Part shown: one piece after another, positions 1-8,206 of the stretch
Layout of the letters: each line of letters starts with the position of its first letter
How positions within the stretch are numbered: position 1 is the first letter of the stretch
NCBI RefSeq assembly: GCF_002197685.1
Contig: NZ_NBBI01000001.1
Coordinates: 558,001-622,000, forward strand
Source of the DNA: Sphingomonas dokdonensis
GTDB taxonomy: Bacteria; Pseudomonadota; Alphaproteobacteria; Sphingomonadales; Sphingomonadaceae
DNA length: 64,000 bases
Direction: 5' to 3'
Position numbers and translations under genes: made by a program
Notes under the pieces: generated by a model
What the model saw: the letters and a program-made list of their open reading frames with translations, nothing else
What the model was told of the DNA's origin: nothing
The model's database searches: none

Positions 1-1755
1 GTCGCCAAGCTTGCCGAACTCGATGTGATCCTCGGCGGTCAGCTCGCCGGCGGCAGCGGCTTCTTTCAGCGACGCGGTGCGATTGCCACTCTTTACCTGT
101 CCGCTTTCGAACACGGCGTCCGCCGAGTTGAAGCCAAGCCGTTGTGCCACCTGGTCTCGCAGCTTCACACAGGCGGCATAGACACCGGCGGTGGAGTTGG
201 CCGCGCCCCATTGGCCGCCCGAGCCAGCCGCGGCGGGAAAGGATGAATCGCCAAGCTTCACCGTTACCGCTTCGGCCGGCACACCCATCATCTCGCCGGC
301 GGTCTGGGCGATGATCGTGTAGGTGCCGGTGCCGATGTCGGTCATGTCGGTTTCAACCGTCACCGTGCCGTCGCGGCCGAGCCGCACGCGCGCGGCGGAT
401 TTGGTGTTGATGTGATTCCGGAAGGCCGAGGCGACGCCCATGCCAACCATCCAGGGGCCGTCACGCACCTGCATCGGCTTGGCATTGCGCTGGTTCCAGC
501 CAAAGCGATCGGCACCCTCCCGCAGGCAGCGGACGAGCTGGCGCTGCGAGAATTTCCGTTCCGGCTTCTCGGGGTCGACCTGCGTATCGTTCTTGATGCG
601 GAACGCGACCGGATCCATGCCGAGTTTCTCGGCCATTTCGTCCATGGCGATTTCGAGCGCCATCATGCCCGGCGCTTCGCCCGGCGCGCGCATGGCATTC
701 CCCTCTGGCAGGTCGAGCACCGCAAGGCGCATGGCCATCATGCGGTTTTCGCCGGCGTAGAGGAGCTTGGTCTGCGACACCGCCGTTTCGGGTCCGCCGT
801 CGGGCAGATCGCCTGAGCCGCTTTCGTGCGCGATGGCGGTGATGGTGCCGTCCTTCTTTGCGCCAAGGCGGATGCGCTGGTGCGTGGCGGGGCGATGCGT
901 GGTGTTGTTGGCGATGAACGGCCGTGGAAGCGCAATCTTCACTGGTCGTTTGGCCGCTTTCGCACCAAGCGCGGCCATGATCGCGTCGGCGCGGACGAAC
1001 AGCTTACCACCGAAGCCGCCACCGATGTAGGGCGAGATCAGGCGCACCTTTTCCTCTGGCATGTTGAGTGTCAGCGCGACGTCGCGCTTGCTCCAGGCGA
1101 TCATCTGGTTCGAGGTCCAGAGGGTCAGCTCATCGCCGGTCCATGAGGCGATGGAGGCGTGCGGCTCCATCATGGCGTGGGTGTGATCGGGGGTATGATA
1201 TTCGGCGTCGAGCTTTACCGGCGCGGCGGCGAATGCCTCCTCGAACTTGCCGACGCGATCAACGGCCTGCTCGCCGCTGTTCGGCCCGCCCGAGCCGCCG
1301 ACCAGCGGCGCGGTCTTCAACGCCTCGGTCAGGTCGAAGCGGCCCTTGCCGCGGGCATAATCGACACGGACCAGCGCAGCGGCGGCGCGCGCCTGCTCGA
1401 AGGTTTCGGCGACCACCACGGCGACGGCCTGATGGTAGTGATCGACATCGGGGCCCGCGAGCAGCTTTGCCGTGTTGTTCTTGCCCTTGCCGAGCTTTCC
1501 CGCATCCGCGGCGGTGACCACGGCGATCACGCCGGGCGCTGCCTTCGCCGCGGCGGTGTCGATGCTGGAAATGCGACCCTTGGCGACGCTGGAGCCGACG
1601 ATGTGGCCGTAAGCGACATTGGGGATGTCGTGCTGCTCATAGGCGTAAGGGGCTAGCCCGCTCGTCTTCAGCGGACCGTCGATGCGATCATGGGCACGGC
1701 CGACGACCTTCATCTGGTCGATGGGATTGGTGCCCGCGGCGGTTTCGAACTTCAT
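1..1755 (-). CDS. paoC: Xanthine dehydrogenase family molybdopterin-binding subunit, partial (PaoC-like)
   Basis: Catalytic large subunit of a periplasmic molybdenum hydroxylase that oxidises aldehydes or purines. The gene enters from the left edge, so only the N-terminal 585 codons are seen. It starts MKFETAAGTNPID, and the translation carries the aldehyde oxidase a/b hammerhead (GPLKTSGLAPYAYE, then a VVTAADAG segment) followed by the Mo-cofactor region HTHAMMEPHASIA and ISPYIGGGFGGKLF, which are hallmarks of the family. The start ATG lies 5 bp downstream of the stop of the FAD subunit gene. The order 2Fe-2S, FAD, Mo subunit on one strand is that of the E. coli paoABC (yagTSR) operon. Substrate specificity cannot be read from this fragment. 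The C-terminal part with the catalytic Glu is outside the window. Confidence 0.93.
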   Translation of the reverse strand, partial: MKFETAAGTNPIDQMKVVGRAHDRIDGPLKTSGLAPYAYEQHDIPNVAYGHIVGSSVAKGRISSIDTAAAKAAPGVIAVVTAADAGKLGKGKNNTAKLLAGPDVDHYHQAVAVVVAETFEQARAAAALVRVDYARGKGRFDLTEALKTAPLVGGSGGPNSGEQAVDRVGKFEEAFAAAPVKLDAEYHTPDHTHAMMEPHASIASWTGDELTLWTSNQMIAWSKRDVALTLNMPEEKVRLISPYIGGGFGGKLFVRADAIMAALGAKAAKRPVKIALPRPFIANNTTHRPATHQRIRLGAKKDGTITAIAHESGSGDLPDGGPETAVSQTKLLYAGENRMMAMRLAVLDLPEGNAMRAPGEAPGMMALEIAMDEMAEKLGMDPVAFRIKNDTQVDPEKPERKFSQRQLVRCLREGADRFGWNQRNAKPMQVRDGPWMVGMGVASAFRNHINTKSAARVRLGRDGTVTVETDMTDIGTGTYTIIAQTAGEMMGVPAEAVTVKLGDSSFPAAAGSGGQWGAANSTAGVYAACVKLRDQVAQRLGFNSADAVFESGQVKSGNRTASLKEAAAAGELTAEDHIEFGKLGD

Positions 1756-1760
1756 GAGCG

Positions 1761-2711
1761 TTAGGCCTTGGCTTGGGCGATGACGGACGCCAGCGCGCGG
1801 GTGGCGAGCGGCAGCTTGAAGGCGTTGTCCTTCGTCGGCGTTGCGCCCTGGAACGCGCGGGCGGTGACAGCGGCGGCGCCTTGCGGCAGCAAGGCTTCGG
1901 CTTCCGCGACGCGCCACGGCTTGGGCGCCATTCCACCAAAGGCAACGCGGCCGGTACCATCCGGCTGGATAACGGCTGCGACCGAGACGAGCGCAAAGGC
2001 GTAGGACGCGCGATCGCGCACCTTTTCGTAGAAATGCTGGCCGCCTAGCGGGCGCGGCAGCGTGACGTGGGTGATGAGCTCGCCGGGTTCCAGCACCGTG
2101 TCCTGCTCGGGCTTGTCGCCCCACAGGCGGTGGAAATCGGCGATTGGGATCGAGCGACGCTGCCCATCGGGCTTTACCGTTTCGACAACCGCATCGAGCA
2201 CGCGAAGCGCGACTGGCATGTCACCCGGGAACGTCGCGATGCACTTGTCCGAGACGCCGATCACCGCGAGCTGGCGCGAATAGCCGCCGATCGCTGCGCA
2301 GCCGGTGCCGGGCTTGCGCTTGTTGCACGGCATGTTGGTGTCGTAGAAATAGGGGCAGCGGGTGCGCTGAAGCAGGTTGCCGCCGGTCGACGCCTTGTTA
2401 CGCAGCTGGCCGCTGGCGCCGGCGACGATGGCGCGGGTGAGCACGGCGTAATCGCGGCGGATGCGCTGATCCGCGGCAAGCGCGGTGTTGCTGACCAGCG
2501 CGCCGATGCGCAGCCCGCCGTCGGACGTCTTCTCGATCTTGTCGAGGTCGAGATCCTGCACGTCGACGAGGTGGGTCGGCGTTTCCACCTCGATCTTCAT
2601 CAGGTCCAGGAGGTTGGTGCCGCCGGCGATGAACTTCGCGCCCGGCTTGCTTGCGACGCTGCGCGCGGCGGCAGCGGGATCGCTGGCGCGCTCATAGGTG
2701 AACGCCTTCAT
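1761..2711 (-). CDS. paoB: FAD-binding subunit of xanthine dehydrogenase/aldehyde oxidoreductase (PaoB-like)
   Basis: Medium subunit (316 aa) that passes electrons from the iron-sulfur subunit to FAD. The N-terminal half has the FAD-binding loop [14 protein letters not shown] of the CO dehydrogenase flavoprotein family. The loop from about residue 120 to 145 holds three cysteines ([20 protein letters not shown], then GTGCAA); PaoB proteins use such an insertion to bind an extra [4Fe-4S] cluster. Length matches PaoB (about 318 aa). The start [11 protein letters not shown] was chosen because it aligns with the family N-terminus and because its ATG overlaps the TGA of the upstream 2Fe-2S gene (ATGA), which implies translational coupling. 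A reading frame continues upstream inside the neighbouring gene and is not part of the protein. Confidence 0.95.
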   Translation of the reverse strand: MKAFTYERASDPAAAARSVASKPGAKFIAGGTNLLDLMKIEVETPTHLVDVQDLDLDKIEKTSDGGLRIGALVSNTALAADQRIRRDYAVLTRAIVAGASGQLRNKASTGGNLLQRTRCPYFYDTNMPCNKRKPGTGCAAIGGYSRQLAVIGVSDKCIATFPGDMPVALRVLDAVVETVKPDGQRRSIPIADFHRLWGDKPEQDTVLEPGELITHVTLPRPLGGQHFYEKVRDRASYAFALVSVAAVIQPDGTGRVAFGGMAPKPWRVAEAEALLPQGAAAVTARAFQGATPTKDNAFKLPLATRALASVIAQAKA

Positions 2712-3346
2712 GCCTTCACCCCCGCAACGTCGGCCATCGCATCGGCAATGTTCGAATAGGCGCCGCAACGGCATATGTTGCCGCTCATCCGTTCGCGCAT
2801 TTCCGCAGCCGTAAAGGCTGGCTTTGCCGATACGTCGGCCTGCACATGGCTTGGCTGACCGGCCTTGATCTCGTCCAGCACCGCCACCGCAGAGCAGATC
2901 TGGCCAGGCGTGCAATAGCCGCACTGATACCCGTCGTGCTTGACGAAGGCGGCCTGCATCGGATGCAGCTTCTCCGGCGTGCCGAGCCCCTCGATTGTCG
3001 TGACTTCGTCACCCTCGTGCATCACGGCAAGGCTGAGGCAGGAGTTGATCCGCTGGCCGTTCACCAACACGGTGCAGGCACCGCATTGACCGTGATCGCA
3101 GCCCTTTTTCGTGCCGGTGAGGCGCAGATGCTCGCGCAGCGTGTCGAGCAAGGTCGTCCGAGTGTCCACGCGCAGCGCATGCTTCTTTCCGTTCACCGTG
3201 AGGTTGACGGGCATGGCGGGTGGCTCAGAGGCGCGTGGCGGCGTCTGAGCATTCGCACCTGAGGGGGCGTTGGCGATGGCGACCGAGGCCACGCTGCCGG
3301 CCAAGACGCCGCGTCGCGACACTCCGGGCTCGATGAAGTCCGACAT
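2708..3346 (-). CDS. paoA: 2Fe-2S subunit of periplasmic aldehyde oxidoreductase, Tat-exported (PaoA-like)
   Basis: Small subunit (212 aa) carrying two [2Fe-2S] clusters. The N-terminus [19 protein letters not shown] is a twin-arginine signal followed by a hydrophobic stretch and an Ala-rich cleavage region, so the folded complex is probably exported to the periplasm by Tat. The plant-type cluster motif [16 protein letters not shown] sits near residue 95, and the second cluster cysteines are in CGYCTPGQ and NICRCGAY. The start ATG at 3346 has an AGGA about 10 bp upstream. This is the first gene of the operon. Its upstream region is only about 135 bp long before the attachment repeat of the genomic island, so the island may have replaced more distal promoter sequence. 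Confidence 0.95.
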   Translation of the reverse strand: MSDFIEPGVSRRGVLAGSVASVAIANAPSGANAQTPPRASEPPAMPVNLTVNGKKHALRVDTRTTLLDTLREHLRLTGTKKGCDHGQCGACTVLVNGQRINSCLSLAVMHEGDEVTTIEGLGTPEKLHPMQAAFVKHDGYQCGYCTPGQICSAVAVLDEIKAGQPSHVQADVSAKPAFTAAEMRERMSGNICRCGAYSNIADAMADVAGVKA

Positions 3347-3480
3347 GGACCGGAATTCCTTTTTAGACTGACGAAAAGACGCGCAACCGAATGGGCATGA
3401 ACAACCCACTGGCCTCTGATAACGCACGAAATCGTTGTTGGAGCCGCGGCCGCTTGGATCGCGGACAAGAAGATCAGGAT

Positions 3481-3500
3481 CGCTGGTGGGTCCGCCGGGG
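3481..3500. repeat. Left attachment repeat of the island
   Basis: Identical to 15534-15553. The sequence equals the 3' end of tRNA-Lys (T-stem, acceptor stem, CCA). Identity stops abruptly at 3501, where TTTTCTCCC replaces the T-loop CTCGAACCC of the intact tRNA, so this is a short attachment core and not a second tRNA. Confidence 0.88.
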
Positions 3501-3651
3501 TTTTCTCCCAAGCCGACCGACTCGCTATGAAAACAAGCACTTAGCTCGTGTGTGACGGGCGCTTGTGTCACAAGATCGTGTCGCAGGCAAGCACGAGTGT
3601 GGGCCAGATCTTTCTCGAACGGGCAGTGCAGATTTCCCTGTTGCCCGCGCA

Positions 3652-3680
3652 TTGACAGGTTCGATTAGGTGAAGTAGACG
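3652..3680 (+). promoter_or_regulatory. Candidate sigma-70-type promoter
   Basis: TTGACA at 3652-3657, a 17-bp spacer, then TAGACG at 3675-3680. The -35 element is a consensus match; the -10 is weak (three of six). It lies 28 bp upstream of the start codon of the 351-aa gene and is the only such element I see before the UDG-like gene pair. Not tested. Confidence 0.3.
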
Positions 3681-3707
3681 GGCAACACCGATTCCTGGAG
3701 TGCCCGC

Positions 3708-4763
3708 ATGATTGATGTAAAGGTAGAGTTCGAGCGACGGCTGTCGCTTTTCATGGAGACGTTCACGGAGGAGGAGAGTGACACTTTCGTTCGCTCGCTC
3801 GCATCTGTCGCCGACATGATCGAGGCCGGGTTCGGACCCGATCGGGCAGCACTCGTCATGGCCGCGATCGAGGAGGCCACTTCCGCCTCCAGCGAGCCAG
3901 ATGTCATCGAGGTCCGCCTCGACACTTCGACGGACTGGCGGGAGCGGTTCTGCGACAAGAACATCGTCGGCGACACCTCCTTTCCCGTCGCCGCGCGGCG
4001 CGCCCAAGACCTCCACGCCTTCGCCTACTTCGGCATCTTGGCATCGTGGGACCCCTCGCGCGAGGGAGAGCGGTTCCCGCAGATGGCAGACGCGACGCGA
4101 GACGTGCCGAGCTACGTTGAGGGCACCATCGACCTTCTGGAGCGCTTTATGGGGCTGTTCGGGCCGAAGGCGCGGACGTGGGGGTTCGAGACGATCGCGC
4201 GGACGATCCTCGCAGCACGAGCGCGCCTCAAGCTCGACCGGGGTGACAGGCTGACCGTCCATGAACTCGCGGCACTTAGCCGGGTCGCCACCAAGCGCCT
4301 TCAGAACGCGATCTACGCCAAGTCGGAGCGTTCACCCTCGCTGGAAGAAGACGGGCTGCTGTCGTCCGCCTCGACCCAGCGCTGGCTGGACGATCACGAG
4401 TTCAGCGTCTCTATCTGGCGGGAGTATCTCGCCGCAGAGGAGGGGGGCGCACACGTCGCGACGCAGACCTCGGACATGGAGCCGGAGAAAGACGAGTTTG
4501 ACGAGTTTGCCTTCGTGCCGGAGGCGTCCGATGGGTCCGTGTTCGGGCCTTCGTCCTGCGGGCGCGGTCCCTCTGGCGAAAAGCGATATACCATCGGTGC
4601 GACGGGTCGGCAGGAGACCTTCGACGACTATGACGACGCCCTCGCCGCTCTGTCGAGGATGAAGGTCGCTCGCTGGAGAAGGCCGAACCGCGTCGGCAAC
4701 TTCGGGACCGTTACCGCCACGCGCTGGCGGCGGGTGGCCCGTTCCGAACTCTCCTCTCTTTGA
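3708..4763 (+). CDS. Unknown 351-aa island protein with a helix-turn-helix-like segment, paired with a UDG-like gene
   Basis: I do not recognise a named family. The protein is soluble, with no signal peptide or membrane helix. Residues about 1-60 are acidic and helical. Residues about 182-230 (LTVHELAALSRVATKRLQNA, then a Ser-rich turn and QRWL) look like an excisionase or MerR-type helix-turn-helix. An acidic linker near 255-270 leads to a C-terminal basic module (about 285-350) with YTIGATG and WRRPNRVGNFG, rich in Arg and Trp. The start ATG has GGAG about 9 bp upstream. The next gene begins 12 bp after the stop, so the two are probably co-transcribed. Position next to the island end and the glycosylase-like partner suggest a role on DNA, perhaps defence; this is inference only. 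Confidence 0.8.
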   Translation: MIDVKVEFERRLSLFMETFTEEESDTFVRSLASVADMIEAGFGPDRAALVMAAIEEATSASSEPDVIEVRLDTSTDWRERFCDKNIVGDTSFPVAARRAQDLHAFAYFGILASWDPSREGERFPQMADATRDVPSYVEGTIDLLERFMGLFGPKARTWGFETIARTILAARARLKLDRGDRLTVHELAALSRVATKRLQNAIYAKSERSPSLEEDGLLSSASTQRWLDDHEFSVSIWREYLAAEEGGAHVATQTSDMEPEKDEFDEFAFVPEASDGSVFGPSSCGRGPSGEKRYTIGATGRQETFDDYDDALAALSRMKVARWRRPNRVGNFGTVTATRWRRVARSELSSL

Positions 4764-4775
4764 CCCGGAAGCAAC

Positions 4776-5567
4776 ATGACACCTAACCTGTTCTCGTTCT
4801 ACGCAGACGCTATGGCGTGCCTGTCGCCCTCCGGTTTGGCCGATCCTCACGTCCAGCCCTCTCTAAAGATCGACGGTGCGGTCGTAGGTGACCGCCAAAT
4901 CGATCTGGTCTACGCTCCGTTCGAGCACATCAACCGTGATGCCCGCATCGCGATCGTCGGCTTGACGCCCGGCAAGCTACAGGCGTCGAACGCCCTCAAA
5001 TCGGCCACGGAGGCGCTCCAGCGCGGCCTCACGGCAGAGGACGCCCTCCGCTGCGCCAAAGCCGTCGCGAGCTTCTCCGGACCTATGAGGGCCAATCTCG
5101 TCGCCATGCTCGATCACATCGGCGTGAACGGTCTTTTGGGCCTTCGCTCGACGTCCACGCTCTGGGAGGAACGATCCGACTTGGCGCATTTCACGTCGGC
5201 CTTACGCTACCCGGCGTTCGTGGACGGCGAGAACTGGTCCGGACAGCCGGACATGGTGCGGACGCCGCCGATGCGACAATGGCTCGAGGCTTACACCGGC
5301 ACGGAGCTCGCGCTCCTCCGAAACGCCGTTCTCGTTCCCCTCGGCCCCCGCGTGACGTCCGCGCTCCAGCACCTCGCCAAGCTCGGTCGCATCGACGGCG
5401 CGCGGATACTGGAGGGACTGCCTCACCCCAGCGGAAGCAACGCCGAGCGGATCGCCTTTTTCCTCAACCGGAAGCCTGCCCATCTCTGTTCGTCCAAGAC
5501 CAACCCCATCGCGCTCGATACCGCACGCGCAGCGCTCGTCGCTCGCGTGAGCCGACTCCGGGTTTGA
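4776..5567 (+). CDS. Uracil-DNA glycosylase-superfamily-like protein
   Basis: 263 aa with the two signature regions of the UDG fold: IAIVGLTPGKLQ at residues 58-69, matching the GxxPG active-site motif of families 4 and 5, and GLPHPSGSNAER at 214-225, matching the HPS...N motif that closes on the flipped base. The four cysteines of iron-sulfur UDGs are not arranged as in families 4 or 5, so it is a divergent member. It follows the unknown 351-aa gene by 12 bp and shares its island position. A typical 4/5-family member encoded just outside the island at 16130-16789 presumably covers housekeeping uracil repair. Possible jobs are excision of unusual bases in invading DNA or handling deaminated methylcytosine. 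The fold assignment is fairly sure, the substrate is unknown. Confidence 0.75.
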   Translation: MTPNLFSFYADAMACLSPSGLADPHVQPSLKIDGAVVGDRQIDLVYAPFEHINRDARIAIVGLTPGKLQASNALKSATEALQRGLTAEDALRCAKAVASFSGPMRANLVAMLDHIGVNGLLGLRSTSTLWEERSDLAHFTSALRYPAFVDGENWSGQPDMVRTPPMRQWLEAYTGTELALLRNAVLVPLGPRVTSALQHLAKLGRIDGARILEGLPHPSGSNAERIAFFLNRKPAHLCSSKTNPIALDTARAALVARVSRLRV

Positions 5568-6217
5568 TCTTGGCGAGGTTCCCACGGGGACCGGGCGCAG
5601 CCGGCGGTCGCTCGTAACACCGGCAGGGCAGGCATGGGACAACCTTCCCCGTGTGACCGCCTCTCCAACGTCGAGCAGGACGTGACAGGTCGGAGAGACG
5701 GTCATCATCAACGAAGTTCACGATCTCCAGACGGCGCGCTCGGGTGGATGCTGCGTGGACAAGCAGGATCGCCGCTACAGCCGACGCTATTGCAACTGGT
5801 TGCAACGGCGGAGACGGAGGGAGACTGCCCCCTGCTAGCTTTTCTTTTTAAAAACAGTCACTTGCGACACTGCCACTGATCCGGTTTGCAGCAGTTTTTG
5901 CAGCACCACGTTCTGCCGGGAAACGGCCGGCGCTAAGGGCTGAACTGGTGCAGTTTCGCGCGCTTGGGCAGGTTCGCGACTTAGAGTGCGCCGACGCGGG
6001 GATCTGATACCATCCCCGATGGCTCCCCGACCTGAATCACCGCTGTCGTCGGCGAAGCGCATCGTGTTCTTGGCTCAATGTCGCTGGCGCGTCGTAACCG
6101 CGCACTCGCCCCCAAGCTAGTTCGACAATGGGTGGTGTTTCAGTTTGAATTTAGCTGCCGCTCCGATGGCATCCGGCACTCACCTTTTATATGCTTAGCG
6201 CAAAGCATGGAGTTAGT
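5568..6217. other. 650-bp intergenic region of the island
   Basis: No convincing gene on either strand. It contains one copy of the 16-bp TTGCAAC..GTTGCAA palindrome at 5790-5805 and a short A/T-rich tract at about 5838-5853. The short open frames here have poor coding character and no ribosome binding sites. It may be the decayed remains of earlier cargo. Confidence 0.5.
5790..5805. repeat. Island palindrome, copy 1 (TTGCAACTGGTTGCAA)
   Basis: Palindrome with 7-bp arms TTGCAAC/GTTGCAA and centre TG. First of four related sites in the island. It lies 223 bp past the end of the UDG-like gene. Confidence 0.7.
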
Positions 6218-6403
6218 ATGGCAGATTGGGTTAGGTGCACTTGCACCAACGATGACACGTTGTGGATCAACCTTGAACGGGTGGTGGCGCTGAAGCCGAC
6301 CTCGGTCGGGACTGAGATTACATACCACGGCGATAACGGTACCTTCATCGTTCGCGAGCGGCCTTCAGCAATCCTCGGGAATAATAAGGTGCGGGATGCC
6401 TAA
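6218..6403 (+). CDS. Small hypothetical island protein (61 aa)
   Basis: Starts MADWVRCTCTNDDTLWINLE. The ATG at 6218 was preferred over one 27 bp upstream because GGAG lies 7 bp before it. The protein is a single small beta-rich domain with the pattern W-I-N-L-E-R-V, then I-T-Y-H-G-D-N-G and V-R-E-R-P-S-A-I-L. I recall similar short proteins from mobile elements and phages of alphaproteobacteria, of unknown function. The reading frame after its stop continues directly into the next small gene. No partner function can be inferred. Confidence 0.6.
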   Translation: MADWVRCTCTNDDTLWINLERVVALKPTSVGTEITYHGDNGTFIVRERPSAILGNNKVRDA

Positions 6404-6451
6404 GTAAGCAAACGGAAAGAAGCACCCGCCGACGCGATCGGCCTTGCGGTG

Positions 6452-6622
6452 ATGATCGGTAAGATCGCCACTGACGAAATTGTGGACGATCGCGAAGGCC
6501 TGTCCAGCGCCGCCGCCGAGATGGGGCGCAAGGGTGGGAAGAAGCGAGTCGCGAGCATGATGCCAGAACGCCGCCGCGAGATTGCTCAGGTCGCGGCGGC
6601 TACGCGGTGGGCAAAAACCTAG
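6452..6622 (+). CDS. Small KGG-motif protein with a doubtful start (possible decaying gene)
   Basis: 56 aa ending RKGGKKRVASMMPERRREIA followed by QVAAATRW, a short basic helical motif found in many small plasmid and phage proteins. Coding similarity seems to begin further upstream at about 6410 (KRKEAPADAIGLAVM), but no ATG, GTG or TTG exists there: the codon where a start is expected (6404-6406) is GTA, directly after the TAA of the previous gene in the same frame. Translation could begin at GTG 6449 or ATG 6452, giving a shortened protein. Its TAG stop overlaps the stop codon of the convergent P63C gene within the palindrome CTAG at 6619-6622. It may be a pseudogene or depend on an alternative start. 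Confidence 0.5.
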   Translation: MIGKIATDEIVDDREGLSSAAAEMGRKGGKKRVASMMPERRREIAQVAAATRWAKT

Positions 6623-7638
6623 AGGCCCTTACTTTGGGGGGCAGGTAGAGCCAATGGGATTGTTTCCCCATATTTTGGGTGAAGGCGGTCCAGTTTTTCG
6701 TGAAAATCATCGTAATCGTCACTCAATTTCATGATTGTGACAACAGACGACATGTGTTCGCGCAACTTGGGATGACCCAAGTCAGGCGTTAAACGACGGT
6801 GCAAGTGCTGCGACAGTCGGCCTTTTGAAGTTTTTGGCGTTGCTTTCCTAAGTTCTTCCTTCACGCCCGGTGCGAGACGATCGTAGATTATGTCTGTGGT
6901 GAGATAACCGAAATACTGTGGCCGCTTCACAGTATCATGGGGATAATCCAGCCCACGCAGTCGGAACAGCTCTGCGTAAAATTCGTCTGGAAACGTCTTA
7001 ACCCAAGGCTGCAATTCCGCTGCGATGAAAGCTTCTAGTATCTTGCTTAGAGCGTCGGATGCCCGATCCCGTTGGAAGCCGGTCGCTTCATCAACCAACG
7101 CGACGATGCCGACTTTTGCCAATCCACGCATGAGGATGTCTGCTTGCTTCGCGACGTGCTCTTGCGAGGGCTTCAAGGCGAGAGCGTCACGCGCTTTTAG
7201 ATAAACCTCACAAATCTGCGGCAGCATTTCTGCGCGATACCCGAACGCACGTTGTCCAGACGGCAGAACAAATTCTACCTGACTGGACGTCACATATAAC
7301 TCTTCGGGAATGAACGGTTTTAGGTTCTGTGCAGTGATGAAAGCTGGCAGATTGACGTCGCCCTTATAGAAGGCGCGTCCCTTGGCTTGGCGTGCCCTGC
7401 CTAAGGCGCGCATCATGTCACTCTGCGTCAAAACTCTCGTTCCGTCGCTCAGAACAGCGCACGAGATTTTCGTGCCTCCGATGTCGACGTCTCCTGTGTA
7501 CTCGGCGGCTGGCAAATCCTTGGCCCAGCGCCCCGCTGCCGCCTTACGCGCAATGGCGCTTCGTTCTTCCTTTGTGAGCGCCTTTGCGCGGGCGGCCCCG
7601 CCCTTCGATTGTGGAGTAAAATCTTTCATCGACGCCAT
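6619..7638 (-). CDS. P63C domain-containing protein
   Basis: 339 aa. The N-terminus (SKGGAARAKALTKEERSAIA, then RKAAAGRW) is the same KGG-type basic motif as in the convergent small gene next to it. The middle contains LTQSDMMRALGRARQAKGR, reminiscent of phage antirepressor-like DNA-binding domains. From about residue 195 comes a P63C domain (GFQRDRASDALSKILEAFIA, AELQPWVKTFPDEFY, LYRLRGL-like end), a domain seen on plasmids, phages and integrative elements. Function is unknown; a regulatory or phage-exclusion role has been suggested only by context. Its base composition is visibly less GC-rich than the flanking core genes. A 16-bp palindrome lies 22 bp upstream of the start. The start ATG at 7638 or the one at 7629 are both possible. 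Confidence 0.82.
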   Translation of the reverse strand: MASMKDFTPQSKGGAARAKALTKEERSAIARKAAAGRWAKDLPAAEYTGDVDIGGTKISCAVLSDGTRVLTQSDMMRALGRARQAKGRAFYKGDVNLPAFITAQNLKPFIPEELYVTSSQVEFVLPSGQRAFGYRAEMLPQICEVYLKARDALALKPSQEHVAKQADILMRGLAKVGIVALVDEATGFQRDRASDALSKILEAFIAAELQPWVKTFPDEFYAELFRLRGLDYPHDTVKRPQYFGYLTTDIIYDRLAPGVKEELRKATPKTSKGRLSQHLHRRLTPDLGHPKLREHMSSVVTIMKLSDDYDDFHEKLDRLHPKYGETIPLALPAPQSKGL

Positions 7639-7659
7639 CCTGCTTGCTGACCCTATGGC

Positions 7660-7675
7660 GCAAGCATATGCTTGC
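7660..7675. promoter_or_regulatory. Perfect 16-bp palindrome upstream of the P63C gene (candidate operator)
   Basis: GCAAGCATATGCTTGC is a perfect inverted repeat centred 30 bp upstream of the P63C start. Further partial copies of the half-site occur at 7641-7647 (TGCTTGC) and at about 7687-7694 (GCAAGCAT), so four half-sites cluster within 55 bp. This fits a cooperative repressor or autoregulator. The binding protein is unknown; the P63C protein itself is a candidate. Confidence 0.5.
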
Positions 7676-7753
7676 TAGTCGAAAATTGCAAGCATGGCGC
7701 ACGGCATGCAGATAGCGCTTAGCCCTAAGCAGAGAAGTTTATGTCGAAATGGC

Positions 7754-7855
7754 ATGAACAAGCTTCCTCTCGCCAAACGCGCTCAAATTCTCGCTGTGCT
7801 TTGTGAAGGATCGTCCGTGCGCTCGATCATCAGACTGTTCGCCGATCGCGGTTAG
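7754..7855 (+). pseudogene. N-terminal fragment of an IS1-type transposase/HTH protein
   Basis: A 33-codon frame, MNKLPLAKRAQILAVLCEGS, then SVRSIIRLFADRG and a stop. The first 25 residues closely resemble the N-terminal helix-turn-helix of IS1-family transposases of alphaproteobacteria, which continue with a second helix and a DDE domain. Nothing comparable follows, so I read it as a truncated remnant of an insertion sequence. No terminal inverted repeats were found. Confidence 0.5.
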
Positions 7856-7894
7856 GCGGCTCGATAGATTGCTGCGGGATGACGTACCGCAACG

Positions 7895-8206
7895 TTAAGC
7901 TGTTCCCACGTGGCACCCCGTCCAGATGAAGCCCTGATCCTCCTCCTCATTGTCAGACACGCCCCAAGGCGGAGGAAATCGCTTCATCGGCAACGTTGGC
8001 GCGGGCACGGGCCTTACCTCCTCACTAAACAGCAGGTAGCTCTCACGCTCGAAGATGCGCCCTCTCCAATCGAGACGGTAGCACGTGAGAACGCCGTCGC
8101 CGTCGCCGTGAGCAATCCCAAGTAGATCACCGGGCCACAGGCCCCAACTTTTCGCATCAAAGTATTTCCTGAATATAACCAAGTCACCCGGAGAGTATAA
8201 GAGCAT
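7895..8206 (-). CDS. Hypothetical island protein (103 aa)
   Basis: Starts MLLYSPGDLVIFRKYFDAKS. The ATG at 8206 was chosen because a strong AAGGAGG lies 7 bp before it; an ATG 33 bp further upstream lacks this. The N-terminal 65 residues alternate hydrophobic and polar residues with several Gly turns (PGDLLGIAHGDGDGVLTCYR), as in a small beta-barrel or SH3-like fold. The tail is acidic (DNEEEDQ). I do not recognise a family. It stands alone between the IS fragment and the HNH-like gene and has a copy of the island palindrome about 195 bp upstream. Confidence 0.6.
   Translation of the reverse strand: MLLYSPGDLVIFRKYFDAKSWGLWPGDLLGIAHGDGDGVLTCYRLDWRGRIFERESYLLFSEEVRPVPAPTLPMKRFPPPWGVSDNEEEDQGFIWTGCHVGTA

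Noticed and set aside
3481..3500. Possible second tRNA-Lys at the left island end
   Set aside because: Only 17 nt of tRNA 3' sequence are present; the T-loop and everything upstream are missing.
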